This document shows, piece by piece, positions 39,335 through 49,069 of a DNA stretch of 64,000 nucleotides; position 1 is the first letter of the stretch; each line of letters opens with the position of its first letter. The DNA comes from Macrococcus brunensis (lineage in GTDB: Bacteria > Bacillota > Bacilli > Staphylococcales > Staphylococcaceae), in the NCBI RefSeq assembly GCF_004359615.1, contig NZ_SCWA01000006.1, positions 1-64,000 of the forward strand, read 5' to 3'. The notes under the pieces are model-generated. The model had not been told where the DNA came from. It made no database searches and worked only from the letters and a program-made list of their open reading frames with translations. A program made the translations under genes and the position numbers.

Positions 39335-40428
39335 TGTTCAAATACATCATTGCCGACCATGCGTCCTTCAGGTGTCATCATGATTTTGTCATCCTGCAGC
39401 TTAAGGTGACCGCTTCTTTCCAGCTGCGCCAGCGCATCACCAAATATATCATCAATCTGGATACCGTAACGCTTAAAGAAGTCAGCTCTTGATACCCCTT
39501 CGTTCATCCGGAGCCCGAGGAACATGAATTCTTCCATGGATTCTTCCTGTGTCACTTGATGCGTCTCTTTAACCGCATCTCCTTTTTGCATCGCTTTAAT
39601 GTAATGCGGGACAGGCGCAACGTTATAGTAACGACTGCCGTTGACATAACCATGACTGCCAGCACCGGCACCATAATACTCTTTGTTCTGCCAGTAAACT
39701 TTATTGTGTTCAGACTCATGACCTTCTTTTGCAAAGTTTGAAATCTCATATTGTTTAAAGTCAGACTGGGCTAGCCGTTCAATCGTATAATCGTACATTT
39801 CAGCAGCAAGTGTTTCGTCCGGCAGCTGCAGCATGCCTTTACGATACTGGTTATAAAACTGGGTCTTCGGTTCAAGTATCAGTGAATAACTCGAGATATG
39901 ATCGATATCAAGTGCAAGGGCATGCTCTAAATCATCCTTTACCTGCTGAAGTGTCTGTGTCGGCAGATGATACATCAGATCGATGCTGACAGACTCGATA
40001 CCGGCTGATTTAGCAGTATCGACTGCTTTTTTGATGTCACTCTCAACGTGTGTCCGTCCGAGCAGCTTCAGTAGTTCATTATCAAATGTCTGAACACCGA
40101 GACTGAGTCGATTAACATGATAACGTTTCATGATCAGAATCTTCTCTCTTGTAAGTTCATCAGGATTTGCTTCCATCGAGAACTCACGCTTAATCTTAAA
40201 ATGCCGAGAGATGAAGCCGAGCAGTCGTTCCAGCTGTTCTTCATTCAGTGCAGTCGGCGTACCCCCTCCGATAAATAAAGTATCGATATCTTTGGATATT
40301 TCTTTAAGTTCTTTGATCAGACAATCGATATACTGGTCCACCGGCTGATTCTTAATCAGAAACTTATTAAAGTCACAATATGTACAGATGCGGTTACAGA
40401 ACGGGATGTGGATATAAAGACTGGTCAT
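39316..40428 (-). CDS. hemW: Radical SAM heme chaperone HemW
   Basis: A 370-residue radical-SAM protein with the CxxxCxxC motif in CNRICTYCDF near the N-terminus, GGGTPTAL and a C-terminal HTH-like HemW domain. The family was once annotated as coproporphyrinogen III oxidase HemN but is now regarded as heme chaperone HemW; the CTYCDF signature and location next to lepA fit HemW. Three ATGs lie near the start; I choose 40428 because AAAGGAG is five bases upstream. Confidence 0.9.
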   Translation of the reverse strand: MTSLYIHIPFCNRICTYCDFNKFLIKNQPVDQYIDCLIKELKEISKDIDTLFIGGGTPTALNEEQLERLLGFISRHFKIKREFSMEANPDELTREKILIMKRYHVNRLSLGVQTFDNELLKLLGRTHVESDIKKAVDTAKSAGIESVSIDLMYHLPTQTLQQVKDDLEHALALDIDHISSYSLILEPKTQFYNQYRKGMLQLPDETLAAEMYDYTIERLAQSDFKQYEISNFAKEGHESEHNKVYWQNKEYYGAGAGSHGYVNGSRYYNVAPVPHYIKAMQKGDAVKETHQVTQEESMEEFMFLGLRMNEGVSRADFFKRYGIQIDDIFGDALAQLERSGHLKLQDDKIMMTPEGRMVGNDVFEQFLLSI

Positions 40429-40445
40429 CATAGCTCCTTTCACGA

Positions 40446-40470
40446 AAAAAAGTGGCTATCGCCACTTTTA
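40446..40470 (-). terminator. Terminator of lepA
   Basis: AAAGTGGC-GATA-GCCACTTTTTTT on the minus strand, starting at the lepA stop codon. Confidence 0.88.
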
Positions 40471-42291
40471 TTCTTCGTCCATTTTCAGTACAGCAAGGAA
40501 TGCTTCCTGCGGGATTTCAACAGAACCGACAGATTTCATCTTCGCTTTACCTGCTTTTTGTTTTTCCAGCAATTTACGCTTACGGCTGATGTCACCACCA
40601 TAACATTTAGCGAGGACATTCTTACCGATTGATTTAATGTTCGTACGTGCAATAATTTTCTGGCCGATTGCAGCCTGTACCGGTACTTCGAACTGCTGAC
40701 GTGGAATAAGGGTCTTCAATTTCTCTACGATGACTTTACCACGGTCATAAGCGAAATCACGGTGAACAATAAAGCTCAGCGCATCGACTGTATCACCATT
40801 CAATAAAATATCCATCTTAACAAGGCGGCTTTCCTGATAGCCGATCAGTTCATAGTCAAACGAGGCATAGCCTTTTGTATTAGATTTCAGCTGATCGAAG
40901 AAATCAAAGACAATTTCAGATAACGGCAGTTCATAGATGATATTGACACGAATGTCATCGAGGTAATCCATCGTCTTAAAGTTACCCCGCTTCTTCTGAC
41001 AGAGCTCCATTACTGCGCCGACATAGTCATTAGGCACCATGATACTCGCTTTTACATAAGGTTCATAAATGTGCTCAATCTTCTGAGGGTCAGGCATTTT
41101 AGAAGGATTGTCAACAATCACTTCGCTGCCATCCGTCATCATACATTTATAAATAACAGAAGGGGCTGTTGCAATCAGTTCAATACCGAATTCACGTTCA
41201 ATCCGTTCCTGAATAATCTCCATGTGAAGAAGTCCAAGGAAGCCGACACGGAAACCAAAACCAAGTGCCTGTGACGTTTCTGCCTCAAATTCAAGGGAAG
41301 CATCGTTAAGCTGTAGTTTTTCAAGTGCTTCTCGTAAATCGTTGTATTTACTCGTATCGATTGGATAGATACCACAGAAGACCATCGGATTCATCTTTTT
41401 ATAACCTTGCAGGGGTTCTGCAGCAGGGTTGTTCGCAAGGGTAATCGTATCACCCACACGTGAATCACCGACATTTTTAATAGATGCTGTGATATAGCCT
41501 ACGTCCCCGACTGTCAGTTCACTGACTGGCATCTGTTTCGGTGTGTTGATGCCTACTTCAACTACTTCAAAATCTTTGCCGGTCGCCATCATACGGATTT
41601 TATCGCCAGCTTTAACTGTGCCGTCGATGATACGGATAGATGAGATGACACCACGGTATGCATCAAATGCACTGTCAAAGATCAATGCTTTCAGCGGTGC
41701 TTCAGGGTCACCTGTCGGCGGCGGTACAAGTTCTACAATCTGCTCTAAAATCTCATCGATACCGATATTGGCTTTAGCTGAAGCGAGTACCGCATCAGAC
41801 GCATCTAAACCGATGACATCTTCTATCTCCTGCTTGACGCGTTCAGGTTCTGCTGCCGGTAAATCGATTTTATTGATCACCGGAATCAGTTCAAGGTCAT
41901 TATCCAGTGCAAGGTAGACATTGGCTAACGTCTGTGCTTCAATCCCCTGCGCTGCATCCACTACAAGAATCGCACCTTCACAGGCAGCTAAACTTCTTGA
42001 AACTTCATATGTGAAATCGACGTGACCCGGCGTATCAATAAGGTGAAAGATGTAAGTTTCACCGTCTTTAGCGGTATAGTTCAGTTGAACCGCGTTCAGC
42101 TTAATCGTGATACCGCGCTCACGTTCTAAATCCATTGAATCCAGCAGCTGTGACTTCATCTCACGAGAGGCTACTGTCTTCGTGTTTTCAAGAATACGGT
42201 CAGCAAGTGTCGACTTCCCATGGTCGATATGCGCAATAATCGAGAAATTCCTGATTTTATTCTGTCTATTTAAACGTTCTTCATTGTTCAT
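40468..42291 (-). CDS. lepA: Elongation factor 4 (LepA)
   Basis: A 607-residue translational GTPase related to EF-G, involved in initiation/back-translocation. G1 is [10 protein letters not shown]3 DTPGHVDF, G4 NKIDLP. EF-G-like domains II, III and V follow, and the LepA-specific C-terminal domain has [25 protein letters not shown] start matches the family N-terminus ([16 protein letters not shown]). Confidence 0.96.
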   Translation of the reverse strand: MNNEERLNRQNKIRNFSIIAHIDHGKSTLADRILENTKTVASREMKSQLLDSMDLERERGITIKLNAVQLNYTAKDGETYIFHLIDTPGHVDFTYEVSRSLAACEGAILVVDAAQGIEAQTLANVYLALDNDLELIPVINKIDLPAAEPERVKQEIEDVIGLDASDAVLASAKANIGIDEILEQIVELVPPPTGDPEAPLKALIFDSAFDAYRGVISSIRIIDGTVKAGDKIRMMATGKDFEVVEVGINTPKQMPVSELTVGDVGYITASIKNVGDSRVGDTITLANNPAAEPLQGYKKMNPMVFCGIYPIDTSKYNDLREALEKLQLNDASLEFEAETSQALGFGFRVGFLGLLHMEIIQERIEREFGIELIATAPSVIYKCMMTDGSEVIVDNPSKMPDPQKIEHIYEPYVKASIMVPNDYVGAVMELCQKKRGNFKTMDYLDDIRVNIIYELPLSEIVFDFFDQLKSNTKGYASFDYELIGYQESRLVKMDILLNGDTVDALSFIVHRDFAYDRGKVIVEKLKTLIPRQQFEVPVQAAIGQKIIARTNIKSIGKNVLAKCYGGDISRKRKLLEKQKAGKAKMKSVGSVEIPQEAFLAVLKMDEE

Positions 42292-42328
42292 TCAGAGAAC
42301 CAACTTTCTTTTCTATTCAATAATTATG

Positions 42329-42357
42329 ATTATATCAAGTATAGAAGGCTACTTCAA
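42329..42357 (-). promoter_or_regulatory. Sigma-A promoter of lepA
   Basis: TTGAAG (42357-42352), 17-base spacer, TATAAT (42334-42329). It drives lepA (and perhaps hemW). Confidence 0.7.
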
Positions 42358-42375
42358 TCAGTTTTAAAATAACGA

Positions 42376-42404
42376 TTGCAATGCCTCCTGTATTTTGATA
42401 AAAT
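42376..42404 (+). promoter_or_regulatory. Sigma-A promoter of rpsT
   Basis: TTGCAA (42376-42381), 17-base spacer, TAAAAT (42399-42404). It is back to back with the lepA promoter. Confidence 0.75.
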
Positions 42405-42457
42405 ATTTCTTGTTGCAATGAAAACACACAGGTGTAATATTTTTAGGAGGTGACATC

Positions 42458-42706
42458 ATGCCAAACATCAAATCTGCTATTAAACGCGTGACGACTAGTC
42501 AAAAAGCTCAAGATGCTAATATCTCTCAAAAGAATGAGATGCGTTCTGCTATCAAAACTGCGAAAGCTGCTATCGAAAACAACGCTGATAACAAACAGGA
42601 TTTAGTAAACACAGCTGTTAAAAAGATTGATAAAGCTGCGAAAAGCAACTTAATCCACTCTAACAAAGCTGACCGTTTAAAATCACAAGTTATGCGTTCT
42701 AACTAA
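42458..42706 (+). CDS. rpsT: 30S ribosomal protein S20
   Basis: An 82-residue Ala/Lys-rich helical protein (MPNIKSAIKRV, then RSAIKTAKAAIENN and NKADRLKSQV) binding the 16S rRNA 5' and 3' minor domains. TAGGAGGTGA lies directly before the ATG. It is a monocistronic unit with its own promoter and terminator, divergent from lepA and convergent with holA. Confidence 0.95.
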   Translation: MPNIKSAIKRVTTSQKAQDANISQKNEMRSAIKTAKAAIENNADNKQDLVNTAVKKIDKAAKSNLIHSNKADRLKSQVMRSN

Positions 42707-42711
42707 TAATG

Positions 42712-42738
42712 AAAGCCCGCGAAAGCGGGCTTTTTTAT
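42712..42738. terminator. Terminator between rpsT and holA
   Basis: GCCCGC-GAAA-GCGGGC followed by T6. It serves rpsT; its T-tract touches the holA stop codon from the other side. Confidence 0.9.
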
Positions 42739-43703
42739 ATGCCTAAAATAAATAATTCTAAAATTAAGACCTTATCCATATAAGACGATTTAAGCTGATA
42801 ATCTGTTTTAGCACAGCTATCGATCACTTTAAGGATATCGCTCAAGTTAAGACGTGATACTTTTCGTAGGGCGAGCTTCACTCTATATGGATGAATCTTG
42901 AGCTGCTTAGCGATCTGAGCCTCACTGAAACCTTTCTGACTCAGTATCTTAGTCTGATAGAAAAGGCGGTACTGACCACTGATGAGCGCTAATAGTTTAA
43001 TCGGTTCTTCTTTCATACTGATCAAGTCTTTCAGCAGCACGATTGCTTCTTTCTTACGATGAGTCGTAATATAATCTGTCAGCAGGAAGACATTCTGCTC
43101 CAGACTACGGGAGACAATCATTTCAACATGCGACTTTGTAATGATGGAATCATCACCTAAATACAGAAGCAGTTTATGCATCTCATTTGATACCAGTTTA
43201 TAATCGGCACCTGTCAGCTGAATCAGTTCATCAAGCGCATCTTGCTTGATGTCTTTAAATTGATTATTCATCTCCTGCTTGACCCATTTCTTCAGTGCCA
43301 TTTCGTCCAAAGCATCTATTTTATTGACTTGATGCAGCTTTTTCATGTTTTTGACTATTTTTTTACGTTCATCCAGCTTGTCGCTGTTCACTTCAAAAAT
43401 GACGACATTCGGTCCCGTGAACTGTTCTACAAATTGCGCGAGCGCATCAAGCTGATGTTCGACTGCTACACGTGGTTTCTCCCCTGTAAAAAGATAACTG
43501 TTTTTGACGACAATGACCTTCTGCTCACTGAGAAATGGGATTGTCATCGCGTCTTCTATAATATTCTGGATAGGTGTCTCCAGCAGATCGTATCTTGAAA
43601 AATTAAAGTCATCCTGTTCAGGCAGTAAATCACTGACGATTTTAGTTGTTCGTTCTGCCACTAGTTCCGGAACGACACCATGATTGATGATAATAGCATT
43701 CAA
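42735..43703 (-). CDS. holA: DNA polymerase III subunit delta
   Basis: A 322-residue clamp-loader wrench that opens the beta sliding clamp. It has the AAA+-like domains I-II without Walker motifs, the NVVIFEVNSDKLDERKK region typical of HolA, and a helical collar domain III (SLEQNVFLLTDYI onwards). Start TTG 43703 is chosen: GGGAG lies eight bases upstream and the following AIIINHGVVPELVAE aligns with the family start; the frame to 43751 adds a non-conserved leader. Confidence 0.88.
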   Translation of the reverse strand: MNAIIINHGVVPELVAERTTKIVSDLLPEQDDFNFSRYDLLETPIQNIIEDAMTIPFLSEQKVIVVKNSYLFTGEKPRVAVEHQLDALAQFVEQFTGPNVVIFEVNSDKLDERKKIVKNMKKLHQVNKIDALDEMALKKWVKQEMNNQFKDIKQDALDELIQLTGADYKLVSNEMHKLLLYLGDDSIITKSHVEMIVSRSLEQNVFLLTDYITTHRKKEAIVLLKDLISMKEEPIKLLALISGQYRLFYQTKILSQKGFSEAQIAKQLKIHPYRVKLALRKVSRLNLSDILKVIDSCAKTDYQLKSSYMDKVLILELFILGI

Positions 43704-43790
43704 ATTAAGAACTCCCTTGATAAATCTTAATTTCATTATAGCTTTTTTCACATAAATATCATATACTTAACCTAAATGGAGGTTGATAAC

Positions 43791-43925
43791 ATGAATCATT
43801 TTGAACATGATGTGCAATCTAAAAACAATGACGTGAAAGATTCACTCCTTGCAATGGGTACAGGTTTCGGCGCGTTTGCTGCTATCTATATCATCGCTCA
43901 AATCTTTAATCTTTTAGCAAAATAA
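43791..43925 (+). CDS. yqzM: YqzM family small membrane protein
   Basis: A 44-residue protein: MNHFEHDVQSKNNDVKDS followed by a single membrane helix (about 22-41, GTGFGAFAAIYIIAQIF). It matches Bacillus YqzM in its N-terminus (FE-DVQSK-ND) and in position between holA and comEC. Function is unknown. TGGAGG lies upstream of the ATG, and a bidirectional terminator follows. It is the only plus-strand gene in the holA-comEC interval. Confidence 0.87.
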   Translation: MNHFEHDVQSKNNDVKDSLLAMGTGFGAFAAIYIIAQIFNLLAK

Positions 43926-43951
43926 AAGACCGCTCGCGGTCTTTTTTTTAT
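43926..43951. terminator. Bidirectional terminator between yqzM and comEC
   Basis: AAAAGACCGC-TC-GCGGTCTTTTTTT with A and T flanks on both sides; it overlaps the end of comEC by a few bases. Confidence 0.88.
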
Positions 43952-46200
43952 GGTCTTTTCGCTGTCCTGACCGTATTTAGAAATTCTATTTTTCCGTCTG
44001 ACTGCGTATTTAAAATATGAATTTTTCTCGCCGTTAACTTATTCACTACTTCCTCATGAGGATGACCAAAACGATTATTTCTACCAGCTGAAATCACGGC
44101 ATATTTAGGCTGAACACAGTCCAGCAGTTCATCTGAAGTACTCGTCTTACTGCCATGGTGCCCCACTTTAAGAACATCAATCTCGGCGCTGCATAGCTGT
44201 GCTATTAACGAAGTCTCTATGTCCGTCGGCGCGTCTGCCATCAGCAAGTAACGGCGGCCAAGTGTTATCCTCGAAATAATACTGCTGTCATTCTCCTCAC
44301 TGAACGAACCCCTTGTATTAAAGAATTCAACTACTGCATGTCCAACTCTCATCTTATCAATCTGTTTCGAATCGATAATCTCAGTATCTCCTGCTTTCGC
44401 CAGAGCAAGCAGCTCGTCATATTTATCATGGCCCGGTGCCTCTTTATTTAGTATCAAATAGTCCACATGTATCAAGCGGAGTAAATGCACTGCTTCACCA
44501 AAATGATCAGCATCAGGATGTGTGATCAGTAGATAATCAATTTTCTGATACCCTTTCTCTTTTAGCACACCATGTAAATGAAATGCGACTGCGTCATTCT
44601 CTTTCCGCCGTTTCTGCCACTCCTCTTTCGGCAGTTCCATCTGTCCACCTGTGTCTGTCACAAGTATCTGCCCGCCGCTTTCCACTATTGAACTATCTCC
44701 CTGGCCGACATCTATAAAAGTTACACCTTCTTCATGCGACTGTATGACACTTAAACAATACAGGAGTAAAAACAGGGCCATTGTATAGCTGACAAACTGG
44801 ATTACTGAAAACTTAAGTCTTAATAAAATATAGAAAATAATCAATGTCAGGATAAGATAGAGTTCAGCTCCCGTATTCGCCATATGAATATCCGGAAGAT
44901 GGACAAGACTGTAAATATCAATCATTAAGTCATTCAGGAAAAAAGCAGCTTTTAATAAATAATCAAACCAGCCAGGCAACGTATGCAGCAGAATCACCCA
45001 TAGCAAAATAATCGTACAAAGCGGAAACATGACAACTGTAAAAAAAGGAATAAAAAGAAGATTGGTAAGAAGTCCGATGACTTGAAAACTGTTGAAGTTG
45101 ATAAGCAAAATGGGAATACTTGCGAGCTGAGAAACCAAACAGGTTATGACGAGCAGAGAGATAGGCCGTCTGTCCTGATAAAGATTGCTCGTAAAAATTA
45201 AAATAAAAGAGATGAAGTAGGACAGCTGAAAACCGATATCAAAAATAGCCGTCGGTTCAACCAGAAGAAAAAGCAGAAAAGATAAAGAAAGCGCATCGAG
45301 AAGGTTGATACCATATCTTTTTAATGCCATATAAATTAGTATAAAAAGTGAAGACCTGATGACAGATGGTGATAGTCCGGTCAGTATGGTATATATTGGA
45401 ATAATTAAAAACATAGCAGCTGTACACCAGTAAAGAGGTATATAGAACCGTTTCAGCAGAAAGAAGAGCTGCACACTGATTAAAGCAACATGAGAACCGC
45501 TGATGGCATAAAGATGATAAATACCTAGTACCTTCAGTTTATCGAGTTCATCTGTTGACAGATACCTTGTATCACCGAGCGTCAGGGCAACCACATAACG
45601 CATGTTAAAACGGTCGCTTATCATCATCTGATCAGCAAGCTGGACACGATACAGCTTCAGCTGATCAATTATATTAAGTTCTACTTTCCTGCAGGACGAC
45701 CAGTCGATATTTTTCACAGTCGCCTGGTAATGGATATTCTGCCGCTTTAAATACTCGGCGTAGTCGAACTTCAGCCCATTTGTGTTCGGGAGCGGCTGCC
45801 TCAGTTCAACAGAAGCTGAACACGTCCTGAAATAAGGCATACTGCTGACCAGCTTCTTCTGCTCATTCTCCGTCTTAATATAATAACTGAATCTTACCGG
45901 CTGATTTTGTATGAGCGCAACACCGGAAAAATAATCACCATCAATATTCTGCTCATCAGTAAATACGAGGAACGATGTCAAAGTCCCTCTTTTAGTGTCT
46001 GTCCAGTCAAAATCTGCTACAGGTTCACTGTATGAATAAAAATAGAAAAAGAGTCCCATGGCAGTGAAACCTAAAATATAGATTAACCTTTGCTTTTGAT
46101 AACAGTGAATGATGATTAAGAGAAATAAGATACATGCACTTAACGGGGCGAACCGAAACAATGTTCCGCAGAATGCAGCGACAGCCAGATTAAACCACAT
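43948..46200 (-). CDS. comEC: DNA internalization protein ComEC/Rec2
   Basis: A 750-residue polytopic membrane protein forming the channel through which single-stranded DNA enters during transformation. It has an N-terminal membrane region with a soluble OB-like part, a central competence domain of about eight segments (YAISGSHVALI, LTGLSPSVIRSSLF), and a C-terminal metallo-beta-lactamase-like domain (THPDADHFGE, KVGHHGSKTSTSD) thought to degrade the non-transported strand. The frame is intact, so uptake competence is plausible. Confidence 0.94.
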   Translation of the reverse strand: MWFNLAVAAFCGTLFRFAPLSACILFLLIIIHCYQKQRLIYILGFTAMGLFFYFYSYSEPVADFDWTDTKRGTLTSFLVFTDEQNIDGDYFSGVALIQNQPVRFSYYIKTENEQKKLVSSMPYFRTCSASVELRQPLPNTNGLKFDYAEYLKRQNIHYQATVKNIDWSSCRKVELNIIDQLKLYRVQLADQMMISDRFNMRYVVALTLGDTRYLSTDELDKLKVLGIYHLYAISGSHVALISVQLFFLLKRFYIPLYWCTAAMFLIIPIYTILTGLSPSVIRSSLFILIYMALKRYGINLLDALSLSFLLFLLVEPTAIFDIGFQLSYFISFILIFTSNLYQDRRPISLLVITCLVSQLASIPILLINFNSFQVIGLLTNLLFIPFFTVVMFPLCTIILLWVILLHTLPGWFDYLLKAAFFLNDLMIDIYSLVHLPDIHMANTGAELYLILTLIIFYILLRLKFSVIQFVSYTMALFLLLYCLSVIQSHEEGVTFIDVGQGDSSIVESGGQILVTDTGGQMELPKEEWQKRRKENDAVAFHLHGVLKEKGYQKIDYLLITHPDADHFGEAVHLLRLIHVDYLILNKEAPGHDKYDELLALAKAGDTEIIDSKQIDKMRVGHAVVEFFNTRGSFSEENDSSIISRITLGRRYLLMADAPTDIETSLIAQLCSAEIDVLKVGHHGSKTSTSDELLDCVQPKYAVISAGRNNRFGHPHEEVVNKLTARKIHILNTQSDGKIEFLNTVRTAKRP

Positions 46201-46212
46201 GTATCCTCCTTT

Positions 46213-46677
46213 TTATTCAATCATTTTAAAATATTCCGCTACTTTACTCGCATCAAAAGGTATCTTCTCTACTTGAATACCTGCTTTTTGCAGTAACTCA
46301 ACTGCATACGAGTGATTCTTATAATCTATTGCATAGGAGACCTTGCTGATTCCTGCTTGAATCAGGGATTTCGTACAATGAATACAAGGAAAATGTGTGA
46401 CGTAGATTTCAGCGCCTGTCGTCGAAACACCTAGTTTTGCACATTGCAGGAGTGCGTTCATCTCTGCATGGACGGTTCTGATGCAATGTCCCTCTTCCAA
46501 ATAACAGCCGACGTCTGTACAGTGTGCTTCACCTGCTACAGAACCGTTGTAGCCGCCCGCAATAATTCTATTATCCTTAACGATGGTCGCACCTACACTT
46601 AATCTGTTACATGTTGAACGTAATGCGAGTAGCTGGCTCTGTGCCATAAAATAATCCTGCCATTTAATTCTTTCCAC
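46213..46677 (-). CDS. comEB: ComE operon protein 2 (dCMP deaminase family)
   Basis: A 154-residue zinc-dependent deaminase-like protein. The catalytic motif is HAEMNALLQ and the second is PCIHC. Zinc-site extras include CTDVGCYLEEGHC. In Bacillus it is dispensable for transformation and may deaminate dCMP. It lies between comEA and comEC, 50 bases after comEA. Confidence 0.93.
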   Translation of the reverse strand: MERIKWQDYFMAQSQLLALRSTCNRLSVGATIVKDNRIIAGGYNGSVAGEAHCTDVGCYLEEGHCIRTVHAEMNALLQCAKLGVSTTGAEIYVTHFPCIHCTKSLIQAGISKVSYAIDYKNHSYAVELLQKAGIQVEKIPFDASKVAEYFKMIE

Positions 46678-46727
46678 AATGATCCCTCCAATAGTCTCAT
46701 TGTAAGGAATGAATCCGTCTCTGGCAA

Positions 46728-47348
46728 TTACAATTCAATAAACGGCTCAAGAGACGTATAAGTTTTATCGCCGATGCCTTTTATCTCTTTCATCTCTTCT
46801 TTTGATTTAAAACCACCATGCTGTTCACGGTAATGCAAAATGTCTGCCGCTTTCTTAGGACCTATGCCCGGTATTTCCTGCAGCTCTGATTCTGTTGCAG
46901 TATTGATATTGACCACTTTGGTCTCTGGATCAGTTTTCGTTGATGATTTATTCTGATACATGGTAAACTTCTCTTCTTTCACCTCTCCTTTGAACGGGAC
47001 ATAAATCACCATCTGATCAGTCAACTGCATAGACAGATTGACCGCTTCAAGATCAGCATTTTCTCTCGGCACTGCAAGCATGATGACATCATTGACACGC
47101 TGACTTTCCTGCGTAGGATAGACACCCGGATGCTTGACAGCCCCTTTAATGTCAACCATCAGTTCTTTTTGAGGGGCTTCAGTTGTCACTACTTTTTCGA
47201 CCGTCTGCTTTTCAGTTGCCAGAGTTTCCAGCGGCTCTACTGATTTTTTGAAGGACGACTGATAAATAAATAAGACAGCCATCAGCACAACAACGCAGAT
47301 TCCAATTTTCATTTTATGCGTCTGAATCAGTTCCTGAATTTTTTCCAC
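46728..47348 (-). CDS. comEA: Competence DNA receptor ComEA
   Basis: A 206-residue membrane-anchored DNA receptor. It has a cytoplasmic N-terminus, a membrane segment at about 13-30, an SLBB domain (about 64-118, DIKGAVKHPGVY) and a C-terminal double helix-hairpin-helix DNA-binding domain (about 145-206; IPGIGPKKA and IKGIGDKTY). Start is GTG 47348, seven T after a GGGGAGGTG ribosome site that is locked in a terminator-like hairpin. It is first in comEA-comEB-comEC. Confidence 0.92.
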   Translation of the reverse strand: MEKIQELIQTHKMKIGICVVVLMAVLFIYQSSFKKSVEPLETLATEKQTVEKVVTTEAPQKELMVDIKGAVKHPGVYPTQESQRVNDVIMLAVPRENADLEAVNLSMQLTDQMVIYVPFKGEVKEEKFTMYQNKSSTKTDPETKVVNINTATESELQEIPGIGPKKAADILHYREQHGGFKSKEEMKEIKGIGDKTYTSLEPFIEL

Positions 47349-47383
47349 AAAAAAACACCTCCCCTTAATAATCGGAGAGATGT
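47349..47383 (-). terminator. Hairpin upstream of comEA: terminator with embedded ribosome site
   Basis: ACATCTCTCC-(9)-GGGGAGGTGT is a ten-pair stem (two G-U pairs) followed by T7 on the minus strand. It ends the yqeH-yqeM operon. Its 3' arm is the comEA Shine-Dalgarno GGGGAGGTG, and the T7 runs up to the GTG start. Confidence 0.75.
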
Positions 47384-47414
47384 TGCGATTTTATTTTTTC
47401 TGTCACAATAAAAA

Positions 47415-48143
47415 TTATCTTTTACATTTTTTACGTGCAACATAAAAGATTCTTTCAGCGTCTTCTTCTATCGGTCTATCAGTATTAAAATCCGCAAAAA
47501 CTTTTTCAACTGTAAACTGATTCGTCTCTAACAGCTCGATATAAAATTCCAATGGAAAAGTGCGCTGATAATGCGATTCATCAAAACGACGATATCTGCC
47601 ATCTTCTTCAAGCGTAAAGAAACTCATATCGTGATAGACACTGTTCTCTTCTTCTCCGGGCTCTGTCTGCCAAAGGTAAGTCACATGTTCTGTCTCGTCA
47701 CTATATGTCTGTCCGTCAAAGAGATTCGTCATCTTCCAGACAGAATGCACATCAAAAAGAAAAACACCGTCTTCTTCAAGGTGCATATAGACATGGCTGA
47801 ACAGTTTGTTCAGGTCTTCTTCTGTTGTCACGTAGTTCATGCTGTCACAGAAACAAGTGATGACATCAAAGGTCATGTCCAATTCAAGTGCCGTCATATC
47901 CTGCACCAGCCACTGAATAGAGGGGTCTTTTGTCTGTGCCACTGTCAGCATGTCCTCACTCAGATCTACACCGACACGATCCAGCTGTTTTGGCAGAAGT
48001 GCCGTGAATGAACCCGTGCCACACGCAAGATCCAGTATAGACTGCTTACCATTCAGATAAGGTACAGTCAGTTCGAGCCACTTATCATACGGCTGATCAT
48101 ACATCAGTTCATCATAAAGAACTGCAAATGCCTCGTAAGTCAT
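47415..48143 (-). CDS. yqeM: Class I SAM-dependent methyltransferase YqeM
   Basis: A 242-residue Rossmann-fold methyltransferase: ILDLACGTGSFTALLP (SAM site, about 36-51), VGVDLSEDMLTVA, and DVITCFCDSMNYV. Its substrate is unknown. It overlaps rsfS by one base (TAATG) in the conserved yqeH-aroE-yhbY-nadD-yqeK-rsfS-yqeM series. Confidence 0.9.
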   Translation of the reverse strand: MTYEAFAVLYDELMYDQPYDKWLELTVPYLNGKQSILDLACGTGSFTALLPKQLDRVGVDLSEDMLTVAQTKDPSIQWLVQDMTALELDMTFDVITCFCDSMNYVTTEEDLNKLFSHVYMHLEEDGVFLFDVHSVWKMTNLFDGQTYSDETEHVTYLWQTEPGEEENSVYHDMSFFTLEEDGRYRRFDESHYQRTFPLEFYIELLETNQFTVEKVFADFNTDRPIEEDAERIFYVARKKCKR

Positions 48144-48484
48144 TATTCGTAAGTGATGAACTCTGCATCACGATACAGACGCTCTAAGTTATAGTAGCTC
48201 CGCTCATCGCGGTGGAAAATGTGGACGACAACATCATCTAAGTCAACGAGTACCCACTGTGCTTCATTAAACCCTTCAAGTTTGCCCACATCAATTCCTG
48301 CTTCTTCTGCCTGCTGCTTCACTTCTCTAGCGATTGCCTGCACCTGACGGTCAGAATTGGCATGGCAGATGACATAGTAATCAGTAATCCCGCTGATTTC
48401 TTTGACATCTATACCGATAATTTCTTCAGCTTTTTTATCGTCACACGCTTTAAACGCGAGTTCAAGTAATTGTTTTGAATTCAT
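48143..48484 (-). CDS. rsfS: Ribosomal silencing factor RsfS
   Basis: A 113-residue protein binding L14 of the large subunit and blocking subunit joining in stationary phase. Family motifs KKAEEIIGIDVKEISGITDYYVICHANSDRQ (in parts) and WVLVDLDDVVVHIFH are present. It is conserved between yqeK and yqeM. Confidence 0.94.
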   Translation of the reverse strand: MNSKQLLELAFKACDDKKAEEIIGIDVKEISGITDYYVICHANSDRQVQAIAREVKQQAEEAGIDVGKLEGFNEAQWVLVDLDDVVVHIFHRDERSYYNLERLYRDAEFITYE

Positions 48485-48502
48485 TCAATCCATCCTTTAA
48501 TA

Positions 48503-49069
48503 TTATTTTTCAAGGTTATAGTAATTCAGACAGTCTATCGTCAGCGGATAGATCACATGATCCTGCTCTACTAAGTATAAGACCGTCCGTTTAGAGATTT
48601 CATAGATGGCTTTATCAAGTTTCTGTTCCTCAAAAACGATCGTTCTGATCTCCTCAACGCCTGGTTGTGTTCGTCCCGGTTCTATATAATCCGCAACAAA
48701 AATAATTTTTTCACTGAGTGTCATCTGGTTGCGACCAGTCGTGTGATGATAGATAGCCAGATAAATCTCTTCATCATCCACACCGAATTCATGTTTCATA
48801 ATCGCTGCACCGACCGGTCCATGCAAAATCTCAGAGTTATAAGCTAAAAGTGCATTATCAAGCTCATACTTTGTCACTTTCTGATAAAGCTTTGAAAGTC
48901 CATCGTATTTAGCATAGTCATGTAGAATGCCTGCAATTTCAACACGTTCAGCATCACCGCCAAAAATTTCAGCCATTTTAACTGCCGTCTCTGCCACTCG
49001 TAGTGAATGTTCGAAACGTTTTTTAGGCAGTTTCTCTTCAACAATTTTAATCGCTTTTTTCTTCTTCAT
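48503..49069 (-). CDS. yqeK: HD-domain hydrolase YqeK (Ap4A hydrolase type)
   Basis: A 188-residue HD-superfamily protein. Metal motifs are RFEHSLRVAETA (H), GILHDYAKYDG (HD) and YHTTGRNQM, ending LTIDCLNYYN. Characterised YqeK proteins symmetrically cleave diadenosine tetraphosphate (Ap4A). ATG 49069 is chosen with AAAGGAACG upstream; it overlaps the nadD end by 23 bases. Confidence 0.9.
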   Translation of the reverse strand: MKKKKAIKIVEEKLPKKRFEHSLRVAETAVKMAEIFGGDAERVEIAGILHDYAKYDGLSKLYQKVTKYELDNALLAYNSEILHGPVGAAIMKHEFGVDDEEIYLAIYHHTTGRNQMTLSEKIIFVADYIEPGRTQPGVEEIRTIVFEEQKLDKAIYEISKRTVLYLVEQDHVIYPLTIDCLNYYNLEK

